Shown in pieces: positions 1 through 9,400 of a stretch of DNA of 64,000 nucleotides. Source of the stretch: Ferrovibrio xuzhouensis (GTDB lineage Bacteria > Pseudomonadota > Alphaproteobacteria > Ferrovibrionales > Ferrovibrionaceae); the NCBI RefSeq assembly GCF_042648965.1, contig NZ_JBHRYJ010000002.1:310001-374000 (forward strand). Reading direction: 5' to 3'. The notes under the pieces are model-generated. The model did no database searches and was not told the origin of the DNA. It saw only the letters and a list, made by a program, of their open reading frames with translations. Position 1 is the stretch's first letter; each line of letters begins with the position of its first letter. The translations under genes and the position numbers were made by a program.

Positions 1-2
1 TC

Positions 3-584
3 GCCAAGATGGAACTGGCCGATTTCGACACCGTGGTCGACGTGCATTTCCTCGGCTCGGCCTATGTCACCAAGGCGGCCTGGCCGGTAATGCAGCAGCA
101 GAATTACGGCCGCATCGTCATGACTTCGTCGAATTCCGGTCTCTTCGGCAATTTCGGCCAGTCGAATTACGCCGGCGCCAAGATGGCCGTGGTCGGCCTG
201 ATGAATTCGCTGAAGCAGGAAGGCGCCAAATACGGCATCCTGGTCAACACCATCGCGCCGGTGGCGGCCACGCGGATGACCGAGGCGTTGCTGCCGCCGC
301 CGCTGCTGCCGCATCTGAAGCCGGAATACGTCAGCCAGGCGGTCGCCTATCTCTGCTCGGAAGCCTGCACGGCGACCGGCGACATCATCTCGGCCGGTGC
401 CGGATTTTACGCCAAGATGCAGATCATGGAATCGCAGGGCATGTTCTTCGGCATCGATGCCAAGGTCACCGTCGAGGATTTCGCCGCCAATTACGCCAAG
501 ATCACCGATATGGCGAAGCCGCAGCATTTCGGCTCGTCGATGGAGGAAGTCGCCCACATCGCCAAGCCGTTCGTCGGCTCCTAA
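3..584 (+). CDS. SDR-family dehydrogenase, C-terminal part (gene starts before the window)
   Basis: The frame is open from the first base, so the nucleotide-binding N-terminus lies outside the window. What remains has the SDR active-site pattern: a TSSNSG serine strand followed by NYAGAK, the Tyr-x-x-x-Lys pair. The tail after about residue 135 (MESQGMFFG and onward) is longer than in simple ketoreductases and resembles the hydroxyacyl-CoA dehydrogenase part of peroxisomal-type multifunctional beta-oxidation enzymes. That would fit the crotonase gene downstream, but the substrate is inference. The TAA stop overlaps the stop of the convergent waaA gene by 4 bp. Confidence 0.8.
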   Translation, partial: AKMELADFDTVVDVHFLGSAYVTKAAWPVMQQQNYGRIVMTSSNSGLFGNFGQSNYAGAKMAVVGLMNSLKQEGAKYGILVNTIAPVAATRMTEALLPPPLLPHLKPEYVSQAVAYLCSEACTATGDIISAGAGFYAKMQIMESQGMFFGIDAKVTVEDFAANYAKITDMAKPQHFGSSMEEVAHIAKPFVGS

Positions 585-1852
585 ACCGGCAGGCGCGCCA
601 GCGCCGCTTCGGCCAGGGTCTCGATCACCTGGCTCTGCGCTGCCGCATGGGCCTGGGCGGCGGCGCCCATCGCCTCGCAGCGCGGCGGTTCGGCCAGCAG
701 GATGCCGGCGGCGGCGGCCAGTTCCGCCTCGTCGGCGACCTGCAGGGCGCCGCCGGCATCCAGCAGGCCGGCCTCGGCTTCGCTGAAATTGAACATCGAC
801 GGGCCGAACAGCACGGCGCAGCCGAGCCGCGCCGGCTCCAGCGGATTCTGTCCGCCGTGCGGGATCAGCGAGCCACCCATGAAGACCAGCGGGCAGAGCC
901 GGTACCACAGGCCGAGTTCACCCAGCGTATCGGCAATGTAAAGTCCGGTCGCCGGCACCACCTCATCGCCGCGCGAACACAGGGCGACGGCATGGCCGGC
1001 TGCGGCGAGCGTCGCCGCGATCTCCGGACCGCGCTGCGGATGGCGCGGTACGATCAGGGTCAGCAGGTCGGGGAAGCGGCGGGCCAGATCGGCATGCACG
1101 CGGGCGATCACGTCTTCCTCGCCGGGATGGGTGCTGGCGGCGAGCCAGCGCGGCCGCTGGCCCAGCCGCATCTGCCAGTCGACCACGGCCTCGGCATCGG
1201 CCGGGAGCGGCGGTGCTGCCTGCTTCAGGTTGCCGGCCTCGATCACATCAACAACGCCGAGCCGGCGCAGCCGTGCCGCATCCTGCGCGGTCTGCGCATA
1301 GACGGCGCGGAACGCAGCCAGCAGCCAGTGCACCGTACCGGGCAGCCGTTCCCAGCGTCGGCACGAGCGTTCCGACATCCGCGCATTGACCAGCAGGGCG
1401 GCGATGCCACGATGTTTCAGTTCGGCCAGCATGCCGGGCCACAAATCTGATTCGCTCCACAGCACCAGATCGGGCCGCCAGTGATCGAGAAAGCGGTCGA
1501 TGGCACCGGGCAGGTCGAGCGGAAGATACTGGTGGATGACATTGGCGCCGCCGCGTTTTCGCGCCAGTTCAGCCGAGGTGACGGTGCCGGTCGTTAGCAG
1601 CAGGGTAAGGTCGGGCCGCAGTTCGTGCAGGTGGTGCAGTAGCGGCAGCAGGGCCTGTGCCTCGCCGACGCTGGCGCCATGGCACCAGATCAGTTGCCCG
1701 GACGGGCGCGGCAGCGACGCGCGGCCGCTGCGCTCGTGCAGGCGCGCCGGATCTTCCTTGCCGCGCCGGGCGCGGCGCTGCAGCCACAGCCGCACGAAAG
1801 GACCGAGCAGGTGCCCGGTGCCACGCCACAGCCATCGCCGCCAGTCGTTCAT
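581..1852 (-). CDS. waaA: 3-deoxy-D-manno-octulosonic acid (Kdo) transferase
   Basis: A 423-residue protein of the KdtA/WaaA family, which transfers Kdo from CMP-Kdo to lipid A precursor at the inner face of the cytoplasmic membrane. Visible signs are a short basic and hydrophobic N-terminus (MNDWRRWLWRG), the conserved WCHGASVGE block near residue 55, and a C-terminal nucleotide-sugar-binding part with GGSLIPHGGQNPLEPA. The frame stays open upstream of 1852, but that sequence lacks family similarity and overlaps the divergent crotonase gene, so the ATG at 1852 was chosen. Length is normal for the family. Its presence implies a Gram-negative cell with Kdo-containing LPS. Confidence 0.93.
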   Translation of the reverse strand: MNDWRRWLWRGTGHLLGPFVRLWLQRRARRGKEDPARLHERSGRASLPRPSGQLIWCHGASVGEAQALLPLLHHLHELRPDLTLLLTTGTVTSAELARKRGGANVIHQYLPLDLPGAIDRFLDHWRPDLVLWSESDLWPGMLAELKHRGIAALLVNARMSERSCRRWERLPGTVHWLLAAFRAVYAQTAQDAARLRRLGVVDVIEAGNLKQAAPPLPADAEAVVDWQMRLGQRPRWLAASTHPGEEDVIARVHADLARRFPDLLTLIVPRHPQRGPEIAATLAAAGHAVALCSRGDEVVPATGLYIADTLGELGLWYRLCPLVFMGGSLIPHGGQNPLEPARLGCAVLFGPSMFNFSEAEAGLLDAGGALQVADEAELAAAAGILLAEPPRCEAMGAAAQAHAAAQSQVIETLAEAALARLPV

Positions 1853-1976
1853 CGCATCGATGTAGCAGATAATTTCCGGGCTGCACATTGCCGCAGTGCA
1901 ACGTGCAGGAAAAGCTTGCTCCGCCGCGATGGCACTGTCAGCCTGAGGCCAGTTTTGTAACATGAGGGGGAGTGCC

Positions 1977-2747
1977 ATGGCCGTGCATGTCGAGCGCAAG
2001 GATGCGGTGACGACAATCATTCTGGATCGTCCCGCGGCGCGCAATGCCGTGGACCGCCCGACGGCGGATGCGTTGCGCCAGGCCTTCAAGGATTTCGATG
2101 TCGACGAGACCGCCCGCGTCGCCGTGCTGTGGGGGGCGGGCGGCCATTTCTGTGCCGGCGCCGACCTCAAGGCGGTGGCCGATGGCGACAACCGCAACGA
2201 CGTCTCGCCGGAAGGTGAGGGCCCGATGGGGCCGACCCGGCTGATGATGTCCAAGCCGGTCATCGCCGCGGTCTCGGGCTATGCCGTTGCCGGCGGGCTG
2301 GAGCTGGCCCTGTGGTGCGATCTGCGCGTCGCCGAGGAGGATGCGGTCTTCGGCGTGTTCTGCCGGCGCTGGGGCGTGCCGCTGATCGACGGCGGCACCG
2401 TGCGGCTGCCGCGCCTGATCGGCCACAGCCGGGCGCTCGACATGATCCTGACCGGCCGGCCGGTGCCGGCCGACGAAGCGCTGCAGTTCGGCCTCGCCAA
2501 CCGCGTCGTGCCGAAGGGGCAGGCGCGTGAAGCCGCCGAGGCGCTGGCCGCCGAGATCGCCCGCTTCCCGCAGGCCTGCATGCGGGCCGACCGGGCATCG
2601 AGCTACACGCAGTGGCACCTGTCGCTTGATGCCGCCCTGCATGACGAGGCCGAAAGCGGCCTGCCGATCATCAGCGAGGAAGCGATTGGCGGCGCCGCCC
2701 GCTTCAAGGGCGGCCTTGGCCGCGGCGGGGATTTCTCTTCGATTTAG
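1977..2747 (+). CDS. enoyl-CoA hydratase/isomerase (crotonase) family protein
   Basis: A 256-residue single-domain crotonase-fold protein. It has the oxyanion-hole segments GHFCAGADLKAV (near residues 53-64) and YAVAGGLELALWCDLRVAE (near residues 102-120). The position where classical hydratases carry the first catalytic Glu reads FCRRWG, and the second site reads PLIDGG, so the usual Glu pair is not evident and the reaction may differ from simple hydration. The ATG at 1977 is preferred to the in-frame ATG at 1962 because a GAGGGGG Shine-Dalgarno lies at the right distance before 1977. The 3' end overlaps mutY on the other strand by 44 bp. Confidence 0.85.
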   Translation: MAVHVERKDAVTTIILDRPAARNAVDRPTADALRQAFKDFDVDETARVAVLWGAGGHFCAGADLKAVADGDNRNDVSPEGEGPMGPTRLMMSKPVIAAVSGYAVAGGLELALWCDLRVAEEDAVFGVFCRRWGVPLIDGGTVRLPRLIGHSRALDMILTGRPVPADEALQFGLANRVVPKGQAREAAEALAAEIARFPQACMRADRASSYTQWHLSLDAALHDEAESGLPIISEEAIGGAARFKGGLGRGGDFSSI

Positions 2748-3855
2748 GCGCGCTGTCTGGCAGCAGGCCGAGCATCTTTTTCATCACCGTGGGCAGCACA
2801 GCTTCGGCCGGCTGTTGCCACAGGCCGTCGAGTTTCGTGGCGGCCGCCGCACCGATGCGGCCATGCACCGCGGTGATGGCGAGCGCGAAATGGGTGAAGA
2901 CATGCTCGGCGCGGCCGGGCAGCGGTGCCCAGGCAATGCGCGCGGCCGGCGCATGGTCGGCGATGTCGTCGGCCGGCCAGGGTGTGTCGTGCCATGGCGT
3001 GCTCGGCACTTCCAGCATGCCGCCGAGCAGGCCGCTGGGCGGCCGGCGGCGCAGCAGCACGGCACCATCCGGCCGCTGCAGCAGGAAAGCGGTGGCATGG
3101 CGCTGTGGCCGCGCCGCTTTCGCTGTCTTGCGCGGCAACCCGGCGGCGATGCCGCGCGCCCGCGCGATGCAGGGGGCCTGCAAGGGGCAGAGCAGGCAGT
3201 CGGGACTGCGCGGCGTGCACACCGTGGCACCGAGGTCCATCATGGCTTGCGCGAAATCGCCGGGGCGTTGCTGCGGCGTCACCTGTTCGGCCAGCCGGCG
3301 CAATTCCGGCTTGGCCTGCGGCAGCGGAGTCTCGACGGCGAACAGCCGCGCCAGCACGCGCTCGACATTGCCGTCCAGCACGGCGGCCGGGCGGTCGAAG
3401 GCGATGGCGGCGATGGCGGCGGCGGTATAGGCGCCGATGCCGGGCAGCTCCAGCAGGCCGTCCACCGTGTCCGGGAATATGCCGCCGAGTCGTTCGCTCA
3501 CCGCCTGCGCGCATTTGTGCAGGTTGCGGGCGCGGGCGTAATAGCCAAGCCCGGCCCAGGCCTCCATCACCTCGTCCACCGGCGCGGCGGCGAGGTCATG
3601 CACGCTCGGCCAGCGGGCGAGGAATCTGGCGAAATACGGCATCACCGCCGGCACGGTGGTCTGTTGCAGCATGATCTCGCTGAGCCAGACCCGGTAGGGC
3701 TCCGGCGCCGGCTGGCCCGGCGGGCTGCGCCAAGGCAGGCGGCGATGCTGGCGGTCGTACCAGGCCAGCACCACCGGCGCGATGGCGGCATCCACAGCGG
3801 GGCCGGCCGGAACAGGGCCAGTCTGTGTTATCGGGCGGTCACGACGGCGGGGCAT
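2704..3855 (-). CDS. mutY: A/G-specific adenine DNA glycosylase MutY
   Basis: A 383-residue base-excision repair enzyme that removes adenine mispaired with 8-oxoguanine. Key features are catalytic Glu60 in WLSEIMLQQT, the helix-hairpin-helix LPGIGAYTAAAIA (138-150), catalytic Asp161 in LDGNVERV, and the [4Fe-4S] ligands Cys213, Cys220, Cys223 and Cys229 (C-x6-C-x2-C-x5-C). The C-terminal third is the NUDIX-like 8-oxoG recognition domain. The start at 3855 (MPRRRDRP) was taken because the upstream extension has no family similarity. In many alphaproteobacteria mutY neighbours DUF721, dsbA and smc. Here those genes are on the opposite strand, with a binding-protein gene in between. Confidence 0.95.
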   Translation of the reverse strand: MPRRRDRPITQTGPVPAGPAVDAAIAPVVLAWYDRQHRRLPWRSPPGQPAPEPYRVWLSEIMLQQTTVPAVMPYFARFLARWPSVHDLAAAPVDEVMEAWAGLGYYARARNLHKCAQAVSERLGGIFPDTVDGLLELPGIGAYTAAAIAAIAFDRPAAVLDGNVERVLARLFAVETPLPQAKPELRRLAEQVTPQQRPGDFAQAMMDLGATVCTPRSPDCLLCPLQAPCIARARGIAAGLPRKTAKAARPQRHATAFLLQRPDGAVLLRRRPPSGLLGGMLEVPSTPWHDTPWPADDIADHAPAARIAWAPLPGRAEHVFTHFALAITAVHGRIGAAAATKLDGLWQQPAEAVLPTVMKKMLGLLPDSAPKSKRNPRRGQGRP

Positions 3856-3956
3856 GGTGCGCGACCTTAAGGTGCCACCCGGCACGGCGGCAAGCCGCTT
3901 GGCCGGCACGGATGCCGCAGCTATCCTGCCGTGGTCAGGGCAGACAGGTGGAAGTC

Positions 3957-5126
3957 ATGGGGGAAGTCATGCGTATCATGCGGTCCAGTATCGCGGCAGC
4001 GGCAGTTCTGTTGTTCAGTCCTCTGGCGCTGGCGGCGCCGCCGGGCGACATCGTCATCGGCACTATCACCGACCTGTCGGGTCCGGCGGCGGTCTATGGC
4101 CAGGCGGTGGTCGATGCCATGCGGCTGCGCCTCGATGCGGTCAATGCCGCCGGCGGCATCCGCGGCCGCAAGCTGCGGCTGGTCGTCGAGGATCACCAGT
4201 TCCAGGTGCCGCGCGCCGTGCAGGCCGCCAACAAGCTGATCAATCGCGACCATGTGGTCGCCATGGTCGGCAATCTGGGTACCGCCCAGGTCGACGCCAT
4301 CCTCCCGCTGCTGCGCAAGGCCGGCATCCCCAACCTGTTTCCGATGGCCGCCAGCCGCGACCTCGTGCAGGGCAAGGATTCGATCAGCTGGATTTCCGGC
4401 TCGCTGTATTACGACCAGATCCGCACCGGCGTGAAATGGATGCTGGCCGAAAAGCACAAGCAGGCCGTCTGCGTGCTGGCCCAGGCCACCGATTATGGCC
4501 GCGAGGTGCAGCAGGCCGTCCACGACCAGCTCGCGCTCACTGGCCAGAGCGTGAAGGCGGTGGTTACCCACCGGCCGACCGATACCGATTTCACTGCGCC
4601 GGTGACGAAGCTGCGCGATGCCGGCTGCGACCTTGTGGTGATGGCAACCCTGCTGCGCGACACCATCCTGCCGATGGCGACGGCGCGTACCATGGGCTGG
4701 ACCGATGTCGATTTCCTCGGGCCGTCGACCACCTACGACTATCTGCTGGCCGCCGCGCCCGGCGGTGCCACCCAGGGCCTGTACAGCGTCTCCTCGGTGG
4801 TGCTGCCCTACCGCGACAAGGCCGATGCGACGGTCGCCGGCTGGATGGATGCCTACAAGGCGCGTTTCGGCATGGCGCCCAATGCCGCATCGATTTACGG
4901 CGCCACCCTGATCGATCTCGCGGTGCTGGCGCTCGACCGCTCCGGCGGCGATGCCTCGCTGCCAAAGATCGCCGCCGCCGTGCGCTCGATCCACGGCTTC
5001 CGCGACCTGTTCGGCGGCACCACGCAGGATTTCTCCGGTGGCGCCCGCCAGGGTACCCGGCAGGCCTACATCTACCGGTTGGAAGGCGGCCGCTACCGCC
5101 AGCTCGGCGACGCCACCGGCTATTGA
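3957..5126 (+). CDS. periplasmic substrate-binding protein, branched-chain amino-acid (LivK-like) type
   Basis: About 389 residues with a signal peptide (hydrophobic core AAAAVLLFSPLALAA, probable cleavage after ALA) and then a two-lobed type I periplasmic-binding fold beginning DIVIGTITDLSGPAAVYGQ. The segment LRLDAVNAAGGIRGRKL is characteristic of the LivJ/LivK/AmiC family. It should capture an amino acid or aromatic-acid-like ligand for an ABC importer, but no permease or ATPase genes are adjacent, so it is an orphan receptor here. ATGs at 3957, 3969 and 3978 are possible; 3957 is favoured by the AGGTGGAAG ribosome-binding sequence just before it. Confidence 0.85.
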   Translation: MGEVMRIMRSSIAAAAVLLFSPLALAAPPGDIVIGTITDLSGPAAVYGQAVVDAMRLRLDAVNAAGGIRGRKLRLVVEDHQFQVPRAVQAANKLINRDHVVAMVGNLGTAQVDAILPLLRKAGIPNLFPMAASRDLVQGKDSISWISGSLYYDQIRTGVKWMLAEKHKQAVCVLAQATDYGREVQQAVHDQLALTGQSVKAVVTHRPTDTDFTAPVTKLRDAGCDLVVMATLLRDTILPMATARTMGWTDVDFLGPSTTYDYLLAAAPGGATQGLYSVSSVVLPYRDKADATVAGWMDAYKARFGMAPNAASIYGATLIDLAVLALDRSGGDASLPKIAAAVRSIHGFRDLFGGTTQDFSGGARQGTRQAYIYRLEGGRYRQLGDATGY

Positions 5127-5187
5127 ACTTGGTGGCTACTTGAGCCTAACGGCAGCGCGGGGCCGGTATCCGGGCTAGACTGCTGCG

Positions 5188-5703
5188 ATGAGCAAGGACG
5201 AGAAATCCCGGCCCGATCCCGATCGCCGCTTCAATGCGCCCAAGGCGCTCGGGGTCAGCCTCGGCCGGCTGACCCGGCCGGCGCTGAAAAAGCGCGGCGC
5301 GGCGTTCGGCGACATCTTGGCGCGCTGGCGCGAGATCGCCGGGCCGATGCTGGCAGCCGAAACCCAGCCCGAGCGGCTGATCTATGCCGCCGGCGCCGGC
5401 GCCGGGGCGACCTTGGAGATCGCGGTCAGCCCCGCTTTCGCGCTTGAGGTGCAGCACCTGACCCCGCTGATCATCGACAAGATCAACGGCTATTTCGGCT
5501 ATCGCGCGGTGGCCGGCCTGCGGCTGAAGCAGATGCCGATTCGGCAGCCCGAGTCGGCCGCAGCCCCGAGTCGCATCATCCGCCCACTGACCGCTGACGA
5601 GCAGGCACGGCTGGCCGCCATGCTGGACGGAGTTGTCGACCGCGACCTGCGCCAAGCGCTTGAGAAGCTTGGCCGATCACTTCTTGGTGCACAGCGCCGC
5701 TGA
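5188..5703 (+). CDS. DUF721 (DciA-like) domain protein
   Basis: A 171-residue protein with the DUF721 core: an N-terminal basic stretch, then the WREIAGPMLAAETQPERL segment near residues 47-64, followed by a beta-rich part (LEIAVSPAFALEVQHL). DUF721 includes DciA, which helps load the DnaB helicase in bacteria lacking DnaC. Whether this alphaproteobacterial member does so is inference. The start ATG at 5188 lies 61 bp after the binding-protein gene. The neighbourhood mutY, DUF721, dsbA, smc is recurrent in alphaproteobacteria and supports the assignment. Confidence 0.85.
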   Translation: MSKDEKSRPDPDRRFNAPKALGVSLGRLTRPALKKRGAAFGDILARWREIAGPMLAAETQPERLIYAAGAGAGATLEIAVSPAFALEVQHLTPLIIDKINGYFGYRAVAGLRLKQMPIRQPESAAAPSRIIRPLTADEQARLAAMLDGVVDRDLRQALEKLGRSLLGAQRR

Positions 5704-5787
5704 GGCCCTCCGCGCCTTGAGTGCGCCAGATTCTTGTGGATAACGAGAGAGTCCGGTTGCAGCCCGGATCGGCCCATCCATAAAATG

Positions 5788-5811
5788 CCCCCAACATCTT
5801 GGGGGTAGGAG
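5788..5811 (+). promoter_or_regulatory. hairpin and ribosome-binding site in the dsbA-like leader
   Basis: CCCCCAA-CATC-TTGGGGG (5788-5805) forms a perfect 7-bp stem with a 4-nt loop, followed at once by TAGGAG (5806-5811), the Shine-Dalgarno of the gene starting at 5819. The lack of a T-run on the downstream side argues against a simple terminator. It could protect the 5' end of the mRNA or modulate ribosome access. Confidence 0.5.
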
Positions 5812-5818
5812 CATCCCT

Positions 5819-6442
5819 ATGAAATATATACAGCGTTTCCTCGTTGCTCTGACCCTGAGCCTTGCGGCCTTTGCGGGGTCTGGCGCCCTGTCCGGCGCCC
5901 GCGCCGAGGACAAGGACCCGCGCCTGCAGGACATGGTGCTGGGCAAGGCCGATGCCCCGGTGACCATCATCGAATATGCCTCGATGACCTGCCCGCATTG
6001 CGCCCATTTCGCCGAGACGGTCCTGCCGGACCTCAAGAAGGATTACATCGACACCGGCAAGGTGAAGCTGATCTTCCGCGACTTCCCGCTCGACCAGATG
6101 GCCTATTTCGGCTCGGTGCTGGCGCGCTGCGCCGGCCCGACGAAGTATTTCACCTATCTCGACGTCATCTTCGCCCAGCAGGCGGCCTGGATCAGCAACG
6201 ACCAGCAGACCACCATCAACAACCTGAAACAGATCGGCCGGCTCGGTGGTCTGCCTGCCGAACAGTTCGACAAGTGCCTCGCCGACAAGGCGATGGGCGA
6301 ATACATCCTGAATTCCCGCCTCGAGGGGAACCAGAAGTTCAAGGTCAATTCGACGCCGACCCTGATCATCAATGGCGACGTCGAACCCGGCGTGCCGTCC
6401 TACGACGAGCTGCGCAAGAAGCTCGACAAGCTGGCCAAGTAA
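5819..6442 (+). CDS. DsbA-family thiol-disulfide oxidoreductase, exported
   Basis: A 207-residue protein with a signal peptide (hydrophobic core LVALTLSLAAFAG, cleavage probably after ARA near residue 29) and a thioredoxin fold with a DsbA-like helical insertion. The redox motif is Cys58-Pro-His-Cys61, the same CPHC as E. coli DsbA, and the cis-proline loop reads NSTPTLII. It should oxidise or isomerise periplasmic disulfides. Members beside smc in alphaproteobacteria are usually annotated as DsbA/DSBA-like. The next gene, smc, starts 32 bp downstream and is probably co-transcribed. Confidence 0.92.
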   Translation: MKYIQRFLVALTLSLAAFAGSGALSGARAEDKDPRLQDMVLGKADAPVTIIEYASMTCPHCAHFAETVLPDLKKDYIDTGKVKLIFRDFPLDQMAYFGSVLARCAGPTKYFTYLDVIFAQQAAWISNDQQTTINNLKQIGRLGGLPAEQFDKCLADKAMGEYILNSRLEGNQKFKVNSTPTLIINGDVEPGVPSYDELRKKLDKLAK

Positions 6443-6474
6443 GGCCGGCCCGTCACCACGAAAGGTAAGTCCCC

Positions 6475-9400
6475 GTGCAGTTCACCAAGTTGCGCTTGTC
6501 CGGTTTCAAGTCCTTCGTCGAGCCGACGGATTTCATCATCCATCCCGGCCTGACCGGGGTCGTCGGGCCGAATGGCTGTGGCAAGTCGAACCTGGTGGAA
6601 GCGTTGCGCTGGGTGATGGGCGAGAATTCCGCCAAGCGGATGCGCGGTTCCGGCATGGACGACATGATCTTTGCCGGAACCGCGACGCGCCCTGCCCGCA
6701 ACGTGGCGGAAGTGACGCTGACCTTGGACAACGCCACGCGGACGGCGCCGGCGGCCTTCAACGAGCAGGAAGTGCTCGAGATCACCCGCAAGATCGAGCG
6801 CGAGAAAGGCTCGGACTACGCGATCAACGGCAACGACGTGCGCATGCGCGACGTGCAGCTGCTGTTCGCCGATCTCGCGTCCGGCGCCAATTCGCCGGCC
6901 ATGGTCAGCCAGGGCCGCGTCGGCGCGCTGATCAACGCCAAGCCGACCGACCGCCGCATGCTGCTGGAAGAGGCGGCCGGCATTTCCGGCCTGCATTCGC
7001 GCCGGCATGAGGCCGAACTGCGGCTGAAGGCGGCCGAGCAGAATCTGGAGCGCGTGGTCGATGTGATCGGCCAGCTCGACAACCAGTTGCAGTCGCTTAA
7101 ACGACAGGCCCGCCAGGCCAGCCGCTACCGCAACATCGCCGGCCAGATCCGCAAGACCGAGGCGATCCTCTACCACCTCAAGCATGCCGCGCTGAAGCAG
7201 GCGCTGGCCGATGCCGAACACGCCCTGCAGGAAGCCGACCGCCAGGTCGCCGACCGCACCCTGCAGGTCTCGGAGGCGCACGAGGCCGAGCGCATCGCCG
7301 CCGAAGCCCTGCCGCCGCTGCGCCAGCACGAGGCCGAGGCCGGTGCCAGGCTGCATCGCCTGGCCGTGGCCCGCGACGGGCTCGATGCCGAGGAGGCGCG
7401 CGCCCGCGAGGCCGCCGAACAGATCCGCCAGCGGCTGGCCCAGATCGCCTCCGACAGCGACCGCGAGACCGCCCTGTCGCAGGAGGCCGAAGCCACCGTC
7501 GCCCGCCTCGATGCGGAAAACCAGGAACTGGAAACCCTGCGCGCCGGCGAGCCCGAGGCCCAGGCCGGTGCCGAGGCGGCCGTGGCCGAAGCCCAGGGCA
7601 AGGTCGAGGAACGCCAGGGCGAGCTCGACACGCTGACCGACCGCGCCGCCCAGGAACAGGCGAGCCGCGCCCGGCTGCGCCAGGCGATCGAAGACGCCGA
7701 ACGCCGGCTGGCGCGGCTGAATGGCCGCATCGAGGAAATCACCGCCGAAGAGACCCGCCTCAGCGAGCGCACCGAAGCCGTCGCCGAGACCGAGGCGGCG
7801 AACAGCGAGGTCGAAGCCAGGCAACTCGCCATCGAGGAAGCCCGCGAGTTGCTGGAGATGACCGAGGCCGAGCAGACCGGCAAGGTCGATGCCGCGCGCC
7901 AGGCCTATGAGACCATCGAGGCCGAACAGGCCCGCCTGATCGAGGCCGCCCGGGCCGCCCTGGAAGCGGTCGAGGCCGAGCATGCGCAGAAGATCGAGGC
8001 CGTCCGTGCCACGCTTGCCAGCGTGCAGGCCGAACACGAGCAGAAGATCGAGGCGGCGCGCAGCGGCCTGAATGCCGTCGAAGGCGAGCATGCGCAGAAG
8101 ATCGAGGTTGCCCGCGCCGGCCTGAACAGCGTCGAGGCCGAACATGGCGGCCGCATCGCCGAGGCCCGGCGCGGCGTCGAGACGGCGGAGGCGACCCGCG
8201 CCGAGGTCGGCGGCGCCGAGGAAGCCGCCCGTGATGCCTGGCAGGGTGTGCAGGGCGAATTGACCCGACTGAAGGCGGAAGAGGCCGGCCTCACCAAGCT
8301 GCTCAAGATCGACGAGAGCAACCTGTTCCCGCCGCTGATCGACCAGGTCAGCGTCGCACCGGGCTGGGAAAAGGCGCTCGGCGCCGCGCTGGCCGACGAA
8401 CTGAACGCCGCCACCGACCGCAACGCGCCGATGCACTGGGATGCCTTGCCGCCGCTGACCGATGCGCCGGCGCTGCCGGCCGGCGTCACGCCGCTGGCGG
8501 CCCATGTCACCGGCCCCGCCGCGCTGCAGCGCCGCCTCAGCCAGATCGGCGTGGTCGCCGATGATGCCGATGGTGCGCGCCTGCGCGAGCAGCTGCGTCT
8601 CGGCCAGCGGCTGGTGTCGAAATCCGGTGCGCTGTGGCGCTGGGACGGCTTCACGGTGAAGGCCGGCGCGCCGACCTCGGCCTCGATCCGGCTGGAACAG
8701 CGCAACCGCCTCGCCGACCTGCGCGAGGAACTGCGCGGCCTCGAAGTCCGCCTCGCCGATGCGCAGGCCGCCTATGCCGAGGCCAAGCAGGCCACCGAAG
8801 CAGCCGCCCAGGCCGAGCGCAACGCCCGCCAGGCGGTGCAGGCCGCCGAAGACAGCCGCAACGAGGCGCGCCAGCAGGCGGCTGCCGTCGTGCAGACCGC
8901 CGAGCAGGCCCGCAACGAAGCGCGCCAGCAGGCCGCCGCTATTGTGCAGACGGCCGAACGGGCCGCCGCCGAGGCGCGCGACCATGCGGCCCAGGCGGTC
9001 GGTGTCGCCGAACGCGAACGCCAGTCCGCCCGCGACCGCGCCAACCAGGGCGTCGTTCAGGCCGAGCGCGAACGCCAGTCCGCCCGCGAGCGCGGCACCC
9101 AGGGCATCGCTGCCGCCGAACGCGACCGCCAGAGCGCGCGCGAGCAGGCCAGCCAGGCCCTCGCCCGTGCCGATCGCGAACTGGCCGTCGCCCGCGATCG
9201 CCAGGCCGAGCTGGTGCGCAAGGAAGCCGAGCGCCAGTCGCGGCTCGCCGCGCTGGCCGAACAGAAGCAGCAGACCGCAGCCGAGGCCGCCGAGACCGAT
9301 GCGGCCCGGGTCGCCGAGACCGAGGCGCTGGCCGCCCTGCCGCCGGAAGAGGAAGTCCGCGGGCTGATCGCCATGGTGCGCGACGAGGTCAATGCGCTGC

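Noticed and set aside
1853..2263. N-terminal extension of waaA
   Set aside because: The frame is open but the residues have no family similarity and overlap the divergent crotonase gene.
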